Below the pieces are notes generated by a model that was not told the DNA's origin, made no database searches, and worked only from the letters and a program-made list of their open reading frames with translations. Position numbers and translations under genes: made by a program. Positions 47,206 through 56,741 of a stretch of 64,000 nucleotides of DNA are shown piece after piece. Source of the DNA: Candidatus Acidiferrales bacterium (GTDB lineage Bacteria > Bacteroidota > Ignavibacteria > Kryptoniales > JAKASW01); the NCBI GenBank assembly GCA_035515795.1, contig DATJAY010000035.1, positions 362,851 to 426,850 of the forward strand, given 5' to 3'. Numbering within the stretch: position 1 is the first letter of the stretch; the number at the start of each line of letters is the position of its first letter.

Positions 47206-48087
47206 ATGAATACTTCAAAGAAGATTTTATCTGGCGTCGTATTTTTCACAATGCTTGTCTTCTCGCTTCAAGGTTGTAGCTTTACGCAGCTTACTATCAG
47301 TGCCACGAGTGTCATAATCGAAGGTGGCTTCAAAGCAATGAACCAGGAGACCGACCTTCAGATTGCTTCACAGGCAATTCCGACCGATCTTAAGCTCTTG
47401 GATGGGCTGATCTTGGAATCGCCGAATAATGAGAGACTCCTTCTTCTCGGAGCACAGGGTTATTCGAGCTATGCGCTCGGCTTCGTAGAGGATTCGTCGA
47501 AGGTGCGTGCCAGCTTATTTTATCTTCGTGCACGCGACTACGGCCTGAGAATTCTTTTCAAAAACGATGACTTCAAAAAAGCTTTCGACGGGAACATCGA
47601 AGATTTCACAAAAGCGATGGATGAGTTTGGAAAGGATGACGTTCCCGCAATTTTCTGGTCGGCAAACGCGTGGGGCAGCTATATGAATATTAACCGCGAC
47701 AATACCGATGCGCTTGCCGATCTTCCGAAAGTGGAAGCCATGATGAATTTCGTCTTGAAATATGATGAGACTTTTTTCTATGGCGGCTCTCATCTATTTT
47801 TCGGGACCATTTTATCGAGTCTTCCTGCGATGTTCGGTGGAGACACTGCTTCGGCAAGGGTTCACTTCGAGAAGGCGGTTCAAGCTTCAGAAGGAAAATT
47901 TCTGATGGTGTATTATTATTATGCTAAATCTTATGCGGTCATGACGCAGAACAAAGATATGTTCGAAACGTTCTTACATAAGGTTATTGATGCGCCTGAA
48001 AATTTGCTTCCTGAACAAAACCTTGCGAACGAGATCGCAAAGGTAAAAGCTGCCGAACTGCTGAAGCACGAGAGCGATTATTTCTAA
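47206..48087 (+). CDS. TRAP transporter TatT-like lipoprotein
   Basis: A 293-residue helical protein of the TatT (T component) family. Residues 1-24 form a lipoprotein signal with lipobox LQGC. The mature part consists of TPR-like hairpins. In Treponema, TatT forms a trimer that docks three periplasmic TRAP receptors. The position directly before dctP fits this role. AAGGA lies before the ATG. Confidence 0.88.
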   Translation: MNTSKKILSGVVFFTMLVFSLQGCSFTQLTISATSVIIEGGFKAMNQETDLQIASQAIPTDLKLLDGLILESPNNERLLLLGAQGYSSYALGFVEDSSKVRASLFYLRARDYGLRILFKNDDFKKAFDGNIEDFTKAMDEFGKDDVPAIFWSANAWGSYMNINRDNTDALADLPKVEAMMNFVLKYDETFFYGGSHLFFGTILSSLPAMFGGDTASARVHFEKAVQASEGKFLMVYYYYAKSYAVMTQNKDMFETFLHKVIDAPENLLPEQNLANEIAKVKAAELLKHESDYF

Positions 48088-48226
48088 TTGGAAAAGGATG
48101 ACTCACTGACAGCGCAGTCGGGTTGGGCTAAGTCGGATTTCCGTTTTTTCGTCCTAATCCGTGTTATCGACTTTGTCGGTGGTCAGTTCTCTTCCCACGA
48201 ATTGTCTTACAAAATTTGGAATTAAG

Positions 48227-49246
48227 ATGTCAAAAGTAACGAGAAAAATATTTTCAGCGATTTTGATTTTGGGTTCGGGGGCAATTACCGCTTCCGCGCA
48301 ACAGTACATAATAAAATTCGCAACTGTTGCTCCTGAGGGAACAACCTGGATGAACGTGATGAGGGAATATGATGCAGCGGTCAGGAAAGAAAGCGGGGGC
48401 AGACTCGGTTTTAAATTTTATTCGGGCGGCGTGGATGGCGATGAAAAAGACGTCATTAGAAAAATTAGAATTGGACAACTGCAGGGCGGAGGATTCACCG
48501 GTGTCGGCATGGGCGAAATCGCTCCGGAAGAACGAATCTTAGATACACCGTTCCTGTTTCGTGATACTGCCGAGATCGATTACATTTATGACAAGTTCAC
48601 ACCGGAGTTTTCCAAAGCATTTGAGCAAGGCGGCTTTGTCTTTCTCGGCTGGGCTGAGGTCGGTTTCGTCTATGTCTTCACTCAAAAGCCGATCTATTCA
48701 GTCGATGACATGAAAGATGTCAAGGCATGGATGTGGGAAGGAGATCCCATAGCTGAAGCTTCGTTCAAAGTTTTGAAATTGGCCCCGATACCGCTTTCTT
48801 TCATCGATGTGAACTCTCAGCTTCAAACCGGGATGATCAATTGTGTTTACGCATCCCCGTATGCAATTATTCCGCTGCAATGGTACACGAAGATGAAATA
48901 TATGCTCGATGTCCCTCTTGCGAATTCGTCCGGTGCGGCTCTTGTTTCAAAAAAATTCTTTGATTCCCTTCCACAAGACCTCCAGCAGATTCTCCTGAAG
49001 GATGGCCAGATCTATTTGTCTAAGCTGACTCAATTGAGCCGGGGCGACAATCAAAGGGCGTTGAAAACACTGGAATCGAAAGGAATCAAGATTACGCATC
49101 CTCGATCCGCCAGCGACCTTTCTTATTATTACCAGACCGGAGAAGAGGCTCGCCAGATGCTGGTCGGAAAACTCTATTCGGCCGACCTCTTGCATCAGGT
49201 GGAATCGGCGCTTCAGCAGTTTCGAAAGGATCACGCCGAGAAATGA
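48227..49246 (+). CDS. TRAP transporter solute-binding protein (DctP family)
   Basis: A 339-residue periplasmic receptor. Signal peptide (residues 1-23, ending ASAQ), then the DctP fold (IIKFATVAPEGTTWMNVM... and AEVGFVYVFTQKPI). The Arg that salt-bridges carboxylate ligands in most DctP proteins is not obvious to me here, so the ligand may be atypical. The start is the ATG with a weak GGAATTAAG site. It overlaps dctQ by 4 bases. Confidence 0.9.
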   Translation: MSKVTRKIFSAILILGSGAITASAQQYIIKFATVAPEGTTWMNVMREYDAAVRKESGGRLGFKFYSGGVDGDEKDVIRKIRIGQLQGGGFTGVGMGEIAPEERILDTPFLFRDTAEIDYIYDKFTPEFSKAFEQGGFVFLGWAEVGFVYVFTQKPIYSVDDMKDVKAWMWEGDPIAEASFKVLKLAPIPLSFIDVNSQLQTGMINCVYASPYAIIPLQWYTKMKYMLDVPLANSSGAALVSKKFFDSLPQDLQQILLKDGQIYLSKLTQLSRGDNQRALKTLESKGIKITHPRSASDLSYYYQTGEEARQMLVGKLYSADLLHQVESALQQFRKDHAEK

Positions 49247-49755
49247 AGATTGTCAAGGCGATCGAAAATATTCTAGGTTACATCGAGAATGGGCTGCTTG
49301 TGATTTTTTTGACCGTGACCGTTGTGATGGCTTTCTTGCAGGTCATACTTCGAGAATTCTGGTCGACCGGAATCTTGTGGGCTGATGTATTCCTGAGGCA
49401 CCTGGTTTTATGGATCGGATTTCTGGGCGCTGCATTAGCGGCAAAAGAATCGCGCCACTTTTCGATCAATATTATTACAAAACGACTGTCTGACACACTG
49501 CGCCGGATTGTTCAGGTTCTCCTTGACCTCAGCGCATCTGTCGTCTGCTATTTTCTGTACGATGCAGGGATGACGTTCGTGCTGGATGAGATCAAGTATA
49601 ATACTCAATCTCTCTTTTCATTTCTTGGCATTGACATCATGGCCTACCACTTTGAGATTATCATACCTGTCGGATTCGCATTGGTAGGGATTCATTTTTT
49701 ATTCAGAGCAATTGAAACGGCGATCACCGGCCCTAAGGCTGTCGACCTCGTGTGA
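49243..49755 (+). CDS. TRAP transporter small permease (DctQ)
   Basis: A 170-residue membrane protein with the four helices and conserved WADVFLRHLVLWIGFLGAALAAK core of DctQ. It forms the permease with DctM. ATGA overlap with dctP shows coupling. DctM follows 50 bases later. Confidence 0.9.
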   Translation: MKIVKAIENILGYIENGLLVIFLTVTVVMAFLQVILREFWSTGILWADVFLRHLVLWIGFLGAALAAKESRHFSINIITKRLSDTLRRIVQVLLDLSASVVCYFLYDAGMTFVLDEIKYNTQSLFSFLGIDIMAYHFEIIIPVGFALVGIHFLFRAIETAITGPKAVDLV

Positions 49756-49805
49756 TCTGCAGGGAAAAGGCTTTTGCTATTTATTCATAATTTTTAAATC
49801 AACCG

Positions 49806-51083
49806 ATGACATACATAATTGTTGGAATCATCATTCTGTTACTTGTGCTTCTCGGCGAACCCGTCTTCGTATTGATCGGCGCGGGAGGGCTTTTGTTATT
49901 CAAGTTGAGCGGCACGGACACATCCGCGGTCATTGTTGAGCTTTACCGGCTCGCGAGTCTTCCAGCGCTAATAGCGATACCGCTCTTCACGTTTGCGGGC
50001 TACATCCTCGCGGAAAGCAATGCACCGAAGAGACTTGTTCGACTTGCGCTTGCATTCTTCGGCTGGATGCCGGGCGGCCTCGCGATAGTCTCACTCGTTT
50101 CGACGGCGATCTTCACGGCATTCACGGGAGCTTCCGGTGTGACGATCGTTGCGCTGGGCGGACTTCTCTTTCCGATCCTCGTCAAAGAATCTTATCCCGA
50201 AAGATTTTCCCTCGGCTTGATGACCACGTCCGGAAGCCTGGGGTTATTGTTCCCGCCGAGCTTGCCGATAATTCTTTACGGGATCGTCGCCGGAATAAGT
50301 GTAGATAAACTTTTTGCGGCCGGAGTAATTCCGGGAATATTGCTTATCATTCTTCTGTCCTTATTCAGCATTTATACGGGGGTTCGTTCAGGAGTGAGGC
50401 GTCAATCGTTTTCGGCTCGCGAAGCTCTCGGGGCCTTAAAGGAAGCAGCATGGGAAATTCCGCTGCCGATCATAATCATCGGCGGGATTTATGCGGGTCT
50501 GTTCACCGCAACCGAAGCAAGCGCCATTATGGCTTTCTATGTCTTCGTGGTGGAAGTTTTCATTCTCCGCGATGTAAAGCTTTTCAAAGATCTTCCCCGC
50601 ATCGTGAAGAAAAGTATGATGCTGGTCGGTGCGATTTTCGTCGTGCTCGGCACAGCGCTCGGACTTACAAGCTATCTCATAGATGAACAAATCCCGATGC
50701 AATTATTCCAGCTTATTCATCAATTTGTTTCGAGCCAGCTTACATTTCTTGTTCTGCTGAATATTTTCCTTCTCGTGATAAACATGGTGGAAATCTTTTC
50801 GGCGATCATAATTGTCGTTCCCCTTATCGTTCCCATTGCCGCGCAGTACGGAATCGATCCGGTTCACCTCGGCGTAATTTTCCTGTTGAACCTTGAGATC
50901 GGATACATGCTTCCCCCGCTCGGGTTGAACTTATTCATATCGAGCCTGCGTTTTGAGAAAGACATCGTAAAAATTTACAGGGCAGTTCTCCCTTTTCTGG
51001 GTATAGCTCTGTTGGCATTGTTGATCGTCACATACTTACCGGACCTGAGTCTTTATCTCACGAGGATTATGAAAGTGCAATAG
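49806..51083 (+). CDS. TRAP transporter large permease (DctM)
   Basis: A 425-residue protein with about twelve membrane segments and the DctM signatures (IPLFTFAGYILAES, SGVTIVALGGL region, LPPLGLN). It completes the tatT-dctP-dctQ-dctM set, a sodium- or proton-driven importer. No ribosome site is obvious; it may be coupled to dctQ. Confidence 0.93.
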   Translation: MTYIIVGIIILLLVLLGEPVFVLIGAGGLLLFKLSGTDTSAVIVELYRLASLPALIAIPLFTFAGYILAESNAPKRLVRLALAFFGWMPGGLAIVSLVSTAIFTAFTGASGVTIVALGGLLFPILVKESYPERFSLGLMTTSGSLGLLFPPSLPIILYGIVAGISVDKLFAAGVIPGILLIILLSLFSIYTGVRSGVRRQSFSAREALGALKEAAWEIPLPIIIIGGIYAGLFTATEASAIMAFYVFVVEVFILRDVKLFKDLPRIVKKSMMLVGAIFVVLGTALGLTSYLIDEQIPMQLFQLIHQFVSSQLTFLVLLNIFLLVINMVEIFSAIIIVVPLIVPIAAQYGIDPVHLGVIFLLNLEIGYMLPPLGLNLFISSLRFEKDIVKIYRAVLPFLGIALLALLIVTYLPDLSLYLTRIMKVQ

Positions 51084-51087
51084 GCTC

Positions 51088-51786
51088 ATGAAATTTGCCG
51101 TTATTTCGGATATTCATTCGAACTTTGAGGCGCTTGTCGCGGTGTTGAGGGAAATCGGAAAAAAAAAGGTAGACGAGATAATCTGTCTCGGCGACATTGT
51201 GGGGTACGGGGCAAATCCAGATGAAGTCGTGGAGCTTGTCCGCAACGAAGTGAAATATTCAGTTAGGGGAAACCACGACGATGCTCTGTTCAGCGACGAG
51301 ACATTTCTGGCACTTAATTCATATGCAAAATCAGCGATCACATATACTGCTGAGATCGTTTCCGATAAGAACAAAGAATGGCTCAAGGAACTACCGAATA
51401 TTCAGAAGCTTGATGACATCATGATGGTACACGCCTGTCCGTCGGCACCGCAAAGCTGGAAATATGTGTTCACGCAGGAGGACGCAGAAATAGAGCTGTC
51501 GTCATTCCAAGAAAGAATTTGCCTGATAGGACATACCCACGTGCCTGTGATTTTCAAGAATTCCTCCGGTTTGGGGGGAGCAGCTAAAATCAGAGAGTTG
51601 ATAAACGTAGGGAGTGTCGGTCAGCCACGTGACGGCGACAATCGTGCTAGCTTCGGAATAATAGACACGAGAAATTTCACTTATGCAAATTTACGTATCG
51701 AATACAATTACCGCACGGCGGCTGATAAGATCATGGCTGCCGGATTACCAAGCATTCTGGGCGAACGCCTGCACAGGGGAAGATGA
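51088..51786 (+). CDS. Metallophosphoesterase (YfcE/MJ0936-like)
   Basis: A 232-residue enzyme with the calcineurin-like metal motifs in order: SDIHSN (7-12), CLGDIVGYG, RGNHDDA, VHACPS, GHTHVP. It starts 4 bases after dctM. Members hydrolyse phosphodiesters or phosphomonoesters; the substrate is not known from sequence. Confidence 0.9.
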   Translation: MKFAVISDIHSNFEALVAVLREIGKKKVDEIICLGDIVGYGANPDEVVELVRNEVKYSVRGNHDDALFSDETFLALNSYAKSAITYTAEIVSDKNKEWLKELPNIQKLDDIMMVHACPSAPQSWKYVFTQEDAEIELSSFQERICLIGHTHVPVIFKNSSGLGGAAKIRELINVGSVGQPRDGDNRASFGIIDTRNFTYANLRIEYNYRTAADKIMAAGLPSILGERLHRGR

Positions 51787-51834
51787 CCACTGCATCGAGA
51801 TAGATCTAAATCAACCGAGACCTTCTACGCATAA

Positions 51835-52965
51835 ATGTCAGGGCAGATAAAATCCATTCTTTTGCTGCTAATATGCTTACCGGATCTCGATCCTTTGCTG
51901 GCCCAGAACGATACAGCAGATTTCATCAGTACGAACGAAGCGATGCACCATTATTTCTATCATGAGTTCGGCTACGGTTCCGAAGCAGACTACAATCCTA
52001 TTTATTATGTCATCAACGGGGGATTCGATATTCTGCAAACCGAGAACCAATCACGGAACCTAGGAGGCATCCACTACACGACGGGAATCAAGAACGTGAC
52101 TTACAACATGTCAAGTCCATTCGTATCGATCCGGGATTATGGTACACGTCAGTTTTTAAGAGATGAGATTATTCCGTCGAGCTTCGATGAGAGAAATATG
52201 CAGTGGTGGCCGAACTACCAGCTCCATCTCATCGGTGGAGGTATGGAATACCGGATGATCGCTGAGTGGTACGACTCCCACGGCTTCGAATTCCCAAAGG
52301 CAGCGTCGTTCATCACGATCGCAGTTCAGCATTTTTTAAATGAAGTAGTGGAGAACAACGGCTACGTCGGCAGGACAACTGATCCCATTGCTGATTTATA
52401 CGTATTCGATCCGCTCGGCGTTCTCCTTTTCAGTTTTGATCCGGTCTGCCGGTTCTTCGGAGAGACTTTGAACATGGCCGATTGGTCTTACCAGCCCGCG
52501 TACGATCCGACTTCGGGAAATCTGGAAAATGCAGGGCAGAATTTCATATTCAAGTACAGATTCCCGTTTGCAGTAAGATACGCTCTGTTCTACGAATGCG
52601 GAATGAATGGACTTGCGGGATTCTCGCACGAGTTCGAGAAAGAGGAATGGATCAGCCTTGCCGCAGGATTGAGGAACAGCCAGAATGTTGTTGTCACAGA
52701 TGAGACCGGCGGGAGAAAGCAAACCGCGACGATAAAATGGAACGCGGGACTTTTTTATGATAAAAACAATTCGCTTCTTTTTTCAATTCTTGCTTCAGGG
52801 CAGAGGGACTACCAGGTCGTGGCAAACATATATCCCGGTCTCTTTTCGATTTCGCGTTTCAGTCCGGGTCTCTTCGCGGCATTCACCGCGGGAAACAGAA
52901 TTATTGTCGGGCTGAGCCTTTCATATTCACCGGTAGGGCTGGCGACAGGTTTTAAACGACCTTGA
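51835..52965 (+). CDS. Secreted or envelope protein of unknown family
   Basis: A 376-residue protein with a signal peptide (residues 1-24, ending LLAQ). The mature part is rich in aromatic residues and probably lies in or on the outer membrane. It includes helical segments (GTRQFLRDEIIPSS, AASFITIAVQHFLNEVVE) before strand-rich parts toward the end. I cannot assign a family. No clear ribosome site. It is convergent with the iminopeptidase pseudogene. Confidence 0.5.
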   Translation: MSGQIKSILLLLICLPDLDPLLAQNDTADFISTNEAMHHYFYHEFGYGSEADYNPIYYVINGGFDILQTENQSRNLGGIHYTTGIKNVTYNMSSPFVSIRDYGTRQFLRDEIIPSSFDERNMQWWPNYQLHLIGGGMEYRMIAEWYDSHGFEFPKAASFITIAVQHFLNEVVENNGYVGRTTDPIADLYVFDPLGVLLFSFDPVCRFFGETLNMADWSYQPAYDPTSGNLENAGQNFIFKYRFPFAVRYALFYECGMNGLAGFSHEFEKEEWISLAAGLRNSQNVVVTDETGGRKQTATIKWNAGLFYDKNNSLLFSILASGQRDYQVVANIYPGLFSISRFSPGLFAAFTAGNRIIVGLSLSYSPVGLATGFKRP

Positions 52966-53003
52966 TCGGAGAGATCACATGAAACTTTTAAAGCAGAGGT
53001 AAC

Positions 53004-53782
53004 TTAGCGCAGAAAATCGGAAACGGTTTTTATAGACTTGTCAGGTTGGTCGGCGAAAGTCAACGTACTCGAGAGATTTCAGATTGCCATCGATCACGAA
53101 CTCACCATTGGCCCCCCACATCTCACGATAAAGTGCCCAGGGTATATTTCCGCCAGCCGCCGGATCGTAATTAGGATCAGGCCTTCGCTGGTATAGACAC
53201 GGGAAATATCCTTCTCCATCTTATCAATCCTCTTGCCGGGTTCGGAAGGCATGTTTTCTCTCGTTTTTTTGAAGACCTCGTTCATTTGAGACGTGCTTGG
53301 AAAGGTACTGCACAGTATGAGATGGCTCAAGTGCTGCTGGTACTTCAAGGCGTAAGCCTGTCCCAGGACACCGCCGTACGAGTGGCCTAGGAGAGAAATC
53401 TTGCCGAGATCGAGCCCCTTCGTATTGCCTCCACGTCCTCGACCATATTCTCCACGGAATATTGAGTCGAGTCCTCAAGTTGCTGCGATCGTCCCGATCC
53501 ACTCTCATCGATAAAGATCAAGCGGTTGTCTCTGGCAAGGGGAATGAGATATGGAAGGAAATGATCGTGAGACGCACCGGGACCGCCACGGACTATCACC
53601 AGAGGCTTGCCTTTTCCGAACTCTTCATAGTAGATCATGACTCCGTTCGCATCGATGAACCCCTGGCTTATCTGATAAACGGAATTTGAATAGGTCGTTG
53701 ATTTCTTTTGAGGATTCTGTTGTCCTAAAACGAAACTCGAAGCAATTACGGAACAAATGAAAGCAAGGGCAATTCGCTTCAT
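53004..53782 (-). pseudogene. Proline iminopeptidase-like alpha/beta hydrolase, decayed
   Basis: The reading frame must be changed three times to follow the protein. Frame 1 (53782 down to about 53415) gives the signal peptide and VRGGPGASHDH, then breaks in the CGAAGGGGC run before IRR. Frame 2 gives LDLGKISLLGHSYGG (nucleophile Ser) and continues to KMEK. Frame 3 picks up at GEGYFPCLYQ near 53210 and runs to SLEYV. Frame 4 gives TFADQPDKSIKTVSDFLR and the TAA stop. The second and third breaks look like deletions at short direct repeats (GGAGAAGG, TGAC). They remove about 60 residues, including the region of the Asp and His of the triad. Confidence 0.85.
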
Positions 53783-53935
53783 ACCGTATTCCCCTTCGTA
53801 AATATATCCTATTTTATGGAATCAGGAGGCAGGCTCAGCTTCATTTTTGGATTTCACAAAAAAATAGCGACGCAAAAGCAACCAGCCTGTTAAAGAACTG
53901 ATGTCGATGCAATGTTGTCGGCGGTTTAAGATTTT

Positions 53936-55756
53936 TTATCCTACCGCAGTTTTCTTTCTCGCCTTGTAGCGCTCATCATGGTCGAGAATTTTTTCGCGGA
54001 GGCGGATCGATTTCGGGGTAAACTCGACATATTCATTCTCGTTGATCCATTCGATCGCCTTTTCGACAGTAATTACGACAGGAGGCTCAAGTCGGATTGC
54101 CTCGTCGGCACCCGACGCGCGCATGTTGGTCAAGTGTTTTGTTTTGCAGACATTGGCGACGATTATATCTTCGCGCGAATTTTCCCCGACTATCATTCCG
54201 GCATAGACTTCTGTCCCCGGCTCGATGAAGAATGTCATCCTCTCACCAAGCTTCCACATGGCATAAGCTACGGCAATCCCTGTTTCGAGGGCGACCACCG
54301 CACCTTTGTTCCGCATCTCGATCTCGCCTTTGTAGGGTGCGTATCCATGATAGTTGTGATGAAGAATTCCGTTACCCTTCGTTTGCGTCATAAATTCAGT
54401 TCGGAATCCGATCAATCCTCTTGCCGGCACGATAAATTCCAAACGAGTGTTACCGTGACCCGGCAGTAAACTTTTCATCTCGCCTTTTCGACGGCTGAGG
54501 TTATCGATTACCGTACCAACATACTCGTCCGGCACGTCTATAACGGCATGCTCCATAGGTTCGTGAAGCTCACCGTCGATTGTTTTGCAAATGACTTTCG
54601 GCTTGCTGACCTGGAATTCGAATCCTTCTCGGCGCATTGTTTCGATAAGGATAGCAAGATGAAGCTCTCCTCTTCCGCTTACGGTGAAAATATCCGGAGT
54701 ATCTCCCGGTTCGACTCGAAGGCTGACGTTCGATCGAAGCTCACGCTGCAATCGCTCCGCTAAATTCCTTGTGGTAACATACTTGCCCTCTCTTCCCGCA
54801 AATGGCGAATTATTTACGATGAAGTTCATCGAGATAGTCGGTTCCTCGATGTTCACGAACGGGAGCGGTGTTACTTCAGCGGGATCGCAAATGGTCTCAC
54901 CGATATCTACATCCTCCATCCCGGCCAGAGCGATAATTTCTCCGGCACTCGCTTCTAGCACCTCGTTTCGCTTCAGACCTTCGAATGTATAGATCTTCGC
55001 TATGCACGCTTCCTCAACTCTTCCATCCTTGTGAACGACGCGCATCGGCGCGCCGTCTCTTATCGTGCCACGAAAAATCCTTCCGATGCCGAGGCGGCCA
55101 ATATAGTCGTTGTATTCGATGTTCATGACCAGCATTTGGAATGGCGATTCGGCATCATGCGGCGGCTCGGGAATATGTTTCAGTATCGTTTCAAATAGCG
55201 GCGAGAGATCCGCGCTTTCTTCTTCGAGTGAGTATTTTGCAACACCTCGCTTCGCAATTGTATAAATTACGGGAAAGCCTATTTGTTCGTCATTTGCACC
55301 GAGCGAAATGAAGAGATCATATACTTCATTCAACACCTCAGCCGGCCGAGCATCCTTTCTGTCAATTTTGTTTATGACTACGACAGGTTTCAAGTCCAAT
55401 TCGAGCGCCTTGCGGAGGACAAACTTTGTCTGCGGAAGCGGGCCTTCCGCCGCGTCGACGAGCAAAAGTACCCCGTCGACCATCATGAGTGTTCGCTCGA
55501 CTTCGCCGCCAAAATCGGAGTGACCGGGGGTGTCAACGATGTTTATTTTCACATCTTTATATTTTACCGATGTGTTTTTCGCAAGGATGGTGATCCCTTT
55601 CTCGCGCTCAAGATCGTTTGAGTCGAGAATTCGAGTCCCCATGTTTTGATTTTCGCGGAACGTGCCGGTTTGTTTAAGCATGTGGTCAACAAGCGTTGTC
55701 TTTCCATGATCGACGTGTGCAATTATGGCAATATTTCGGAGTTTAGAATTTCTCAT
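53936..55756 (-). CDS. typA: Translational GTPase TypA/BipA
   Basis: A 606-residue ribosome-binding GTPase. G1 AHVDHGKTT (13-21), switch motif, [22 protein letters not shown] and the C-terminal BipA-specific domain. Full length. BipA helps assembly of the 50S subunit and cold or stress adaptation. The start codon lies between two copies of AAATTCTAAA. Its promoter must lie in the gene-free region to the right. Confidence 0.96.
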   Translation of the reverse strand: MRNSKLRNIAIIAHVDHGKTTLVDHMLKQTGTFRENQNMGTRILDSNDLEREKGITILAKNTSVKYKDVKINIVDTPGHSDFGGEVERTLMMVDGVLLLVDAAEGPLPQTKFVLRKALELDLKPVVVINKIDRKDARPAEVLNEVYDLFISLGANDEQIGFPVIYTIAKRGVAKYSLEEESADLSPLFETILKHIPEPPHDAESPFQMLVMNIEYNDYIGRLGIGRIFRGTIRDGAPMRVVHKDGRVEEACIAKIYTFEGLKRNEVLEASAGEIIALAGMEDVDIGETICDPAEVTPLPFVNIEEPTISMNFIVNNSPFAGREGKYVTTRNLAERLQRELRSNVSLRVEPGDTPDIFTVSGRGELHLAILIETMRREGFEFQVSKPKVICKTIDGELHEPMEHAVIDVPDEYVGTVIDNLSRRKGEMKSLLPGHGNTRLEFIVPARGLIGFRTEFMTQTKGNGILHHNYHGYAPYKGEIEMRNKGAVVALETGIAVAYAMWKLGERMTFFIEPGTEVYAGMIVGENSREDIIVANVCKTKHLTNMRASGADEAIRLEPPVVITVEKAIEWINENEYVEFTPKSIRLREKILDHDERYKARKKTAVG

Positions 55757-56237
55757 TTAGAATTTTCTCTCAAAGGGATCCTTCACACACTCGGGTTAAT
55801 TTACCGCGACAAGTTCACGCGCCTGAGCACATCAACGCGTTTGCGCATCGAAACGATTCGATGCACTGGCACACAGGTAGGATCGTACTATTCAAATTTA
55901 ATTATCGAGATTAAGATAATACAAATTGAGGAGACAGAAAATGCCTGAAGGATGCCATTAGTCCCTTCTGACTCTTTTCTCATGGGAGGTGCCTCTGGCA
56001 GCGTTCTTCACAATTTGACAACTCCGATGTCAAAGCAGGGATGTCACACACTCCTATCAGCCATTACCAATCAGCGGACAACGTTTCCATGTTTTGGGTA
56101 GTAGTTTTGACCTCAATCTTGTGCCATGTTGAAACCAAACGGTCAAGAAATTGGTTCATATTCTTAAAGCTGGGCGGACGAAGAGATGCGTCAGAACAAG
56201 CCTTATGTGGTAAATTCCGCCCGGCTTTTCTTTTTAT
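55757..56237. other. Gene-free region between typA and the PKS unit
   Basis: Both neighbours are on the minus strand, and I see no convincing gene in these 481 bases. It holds the typA promoter region. On the plus strand it contains a six-codon frame (MPEGCH, then TAG) at about 55941 with a good GGAG ribosome site, and a terminator-like hairpin at its right end. A 95-codon plus-strand frame from 56041 lacks family features and a ribosome site and runs into the methyltransferase gene. Confidence 0.6.
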
Positions 56238-56238
56238 T
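56169..56238 (+). terminator. Terminator-like hairpin, possibly bidirectional
   Basis: GCTGGGCGGA and TCCGCCCGGC form a 10-bp stem (one G-U) around a 37-base loop, followed on the plus strand by TTTTCTTTTTATT. It directly follows the end of the minus-strand methyltransferase gene, so it may end that transcript too. On the plus strand it has no known gene in front of it. Confidence 0.55.
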
Positions 56239-56741
56239 CAACGGGTCGTCAATGCCTGGGTCTCGATTCGTATCCTTCTACGAATGATGAAGGCATTCAA
56301 TATTGTGAAACCAATTGACGTGATATAGCAGGAAAAAATAAGCGGTATCACGGCGAGCTCCGTTATCACCGCAACGTAATTAGGATGGCGTAGAATCTTA
56401 TAAGGCCCAGTCTTCAGTAAGGGACGACGCGGAGTGATAAGGACCTTCGTATTCCAGTATGTCCCAAGCGTGACCATTGCCCAATAACGCAGAATTTGTG
56501 CGGCACAAAAAATCATGAAGAGAATAATCCACCATTCGCTCAATGTCGTTCTGAAGATTGATTTTTCGAGAATGAGAGAAACGAAGAATGCTACGTGCAT
56601 CCCCACGATGAAACGATACCCAACGTTGTCGATTTCAACAGCACCGATGCTTACTAAATTTTTTTCATGACGTTTAGCAAGTACCAGCTCGCAGGCTCTC
56701 TGCGCCATTATGACGAGAAGAAAAATCCAGAAGAAGTTCAA
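56238..56741 (-). CDS. Isoprenylcysteine carboxyl methyltransferase-family protein (BpsB-like)
   Basis: A 167-residue membrane methyltransferase. Several helices precede the C-terminal motif TGPYKILRHPNYVAV...IRIETQAL, which binds SAM in ICMT proteins. In Bacillus the related gene ypbQ (bpsB) follows the type III PKS gene and methylates alkylpyrones. The same gene order here, with a 4-base overlap (TTG start on the PKS stop), supports that role. The product is inferred. Confidence 0.85.
   Translation of the reverse strand: MNFFWIFLLVIMAQRACELVLAKRHEKNLVSIGAVEIDNVGYRFIVGMHVAFFVSLILEKSIFRTTLSEWWIILFMIFCAAQILRYWAMVTLGTYWNTKVLITPRRPLLKTGPYKILRHPNYVAVITELAVIPLIFSCYITSIGFTILNAFIIRRRIRIETQALTTR

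Noticed and set aside
55941..55961. Six-codon frame MPEGCH with good ribosome site as a leader peptide
   Set aside because: No downstream plus-strand gene or attenuator partner is visible; too short to support as a gene.
56041..56328. 95-codon plus-strand frame
   Set aside because: No ribosome site, contains the terminator-like hairpin and overlaps the methyltransferase gene.
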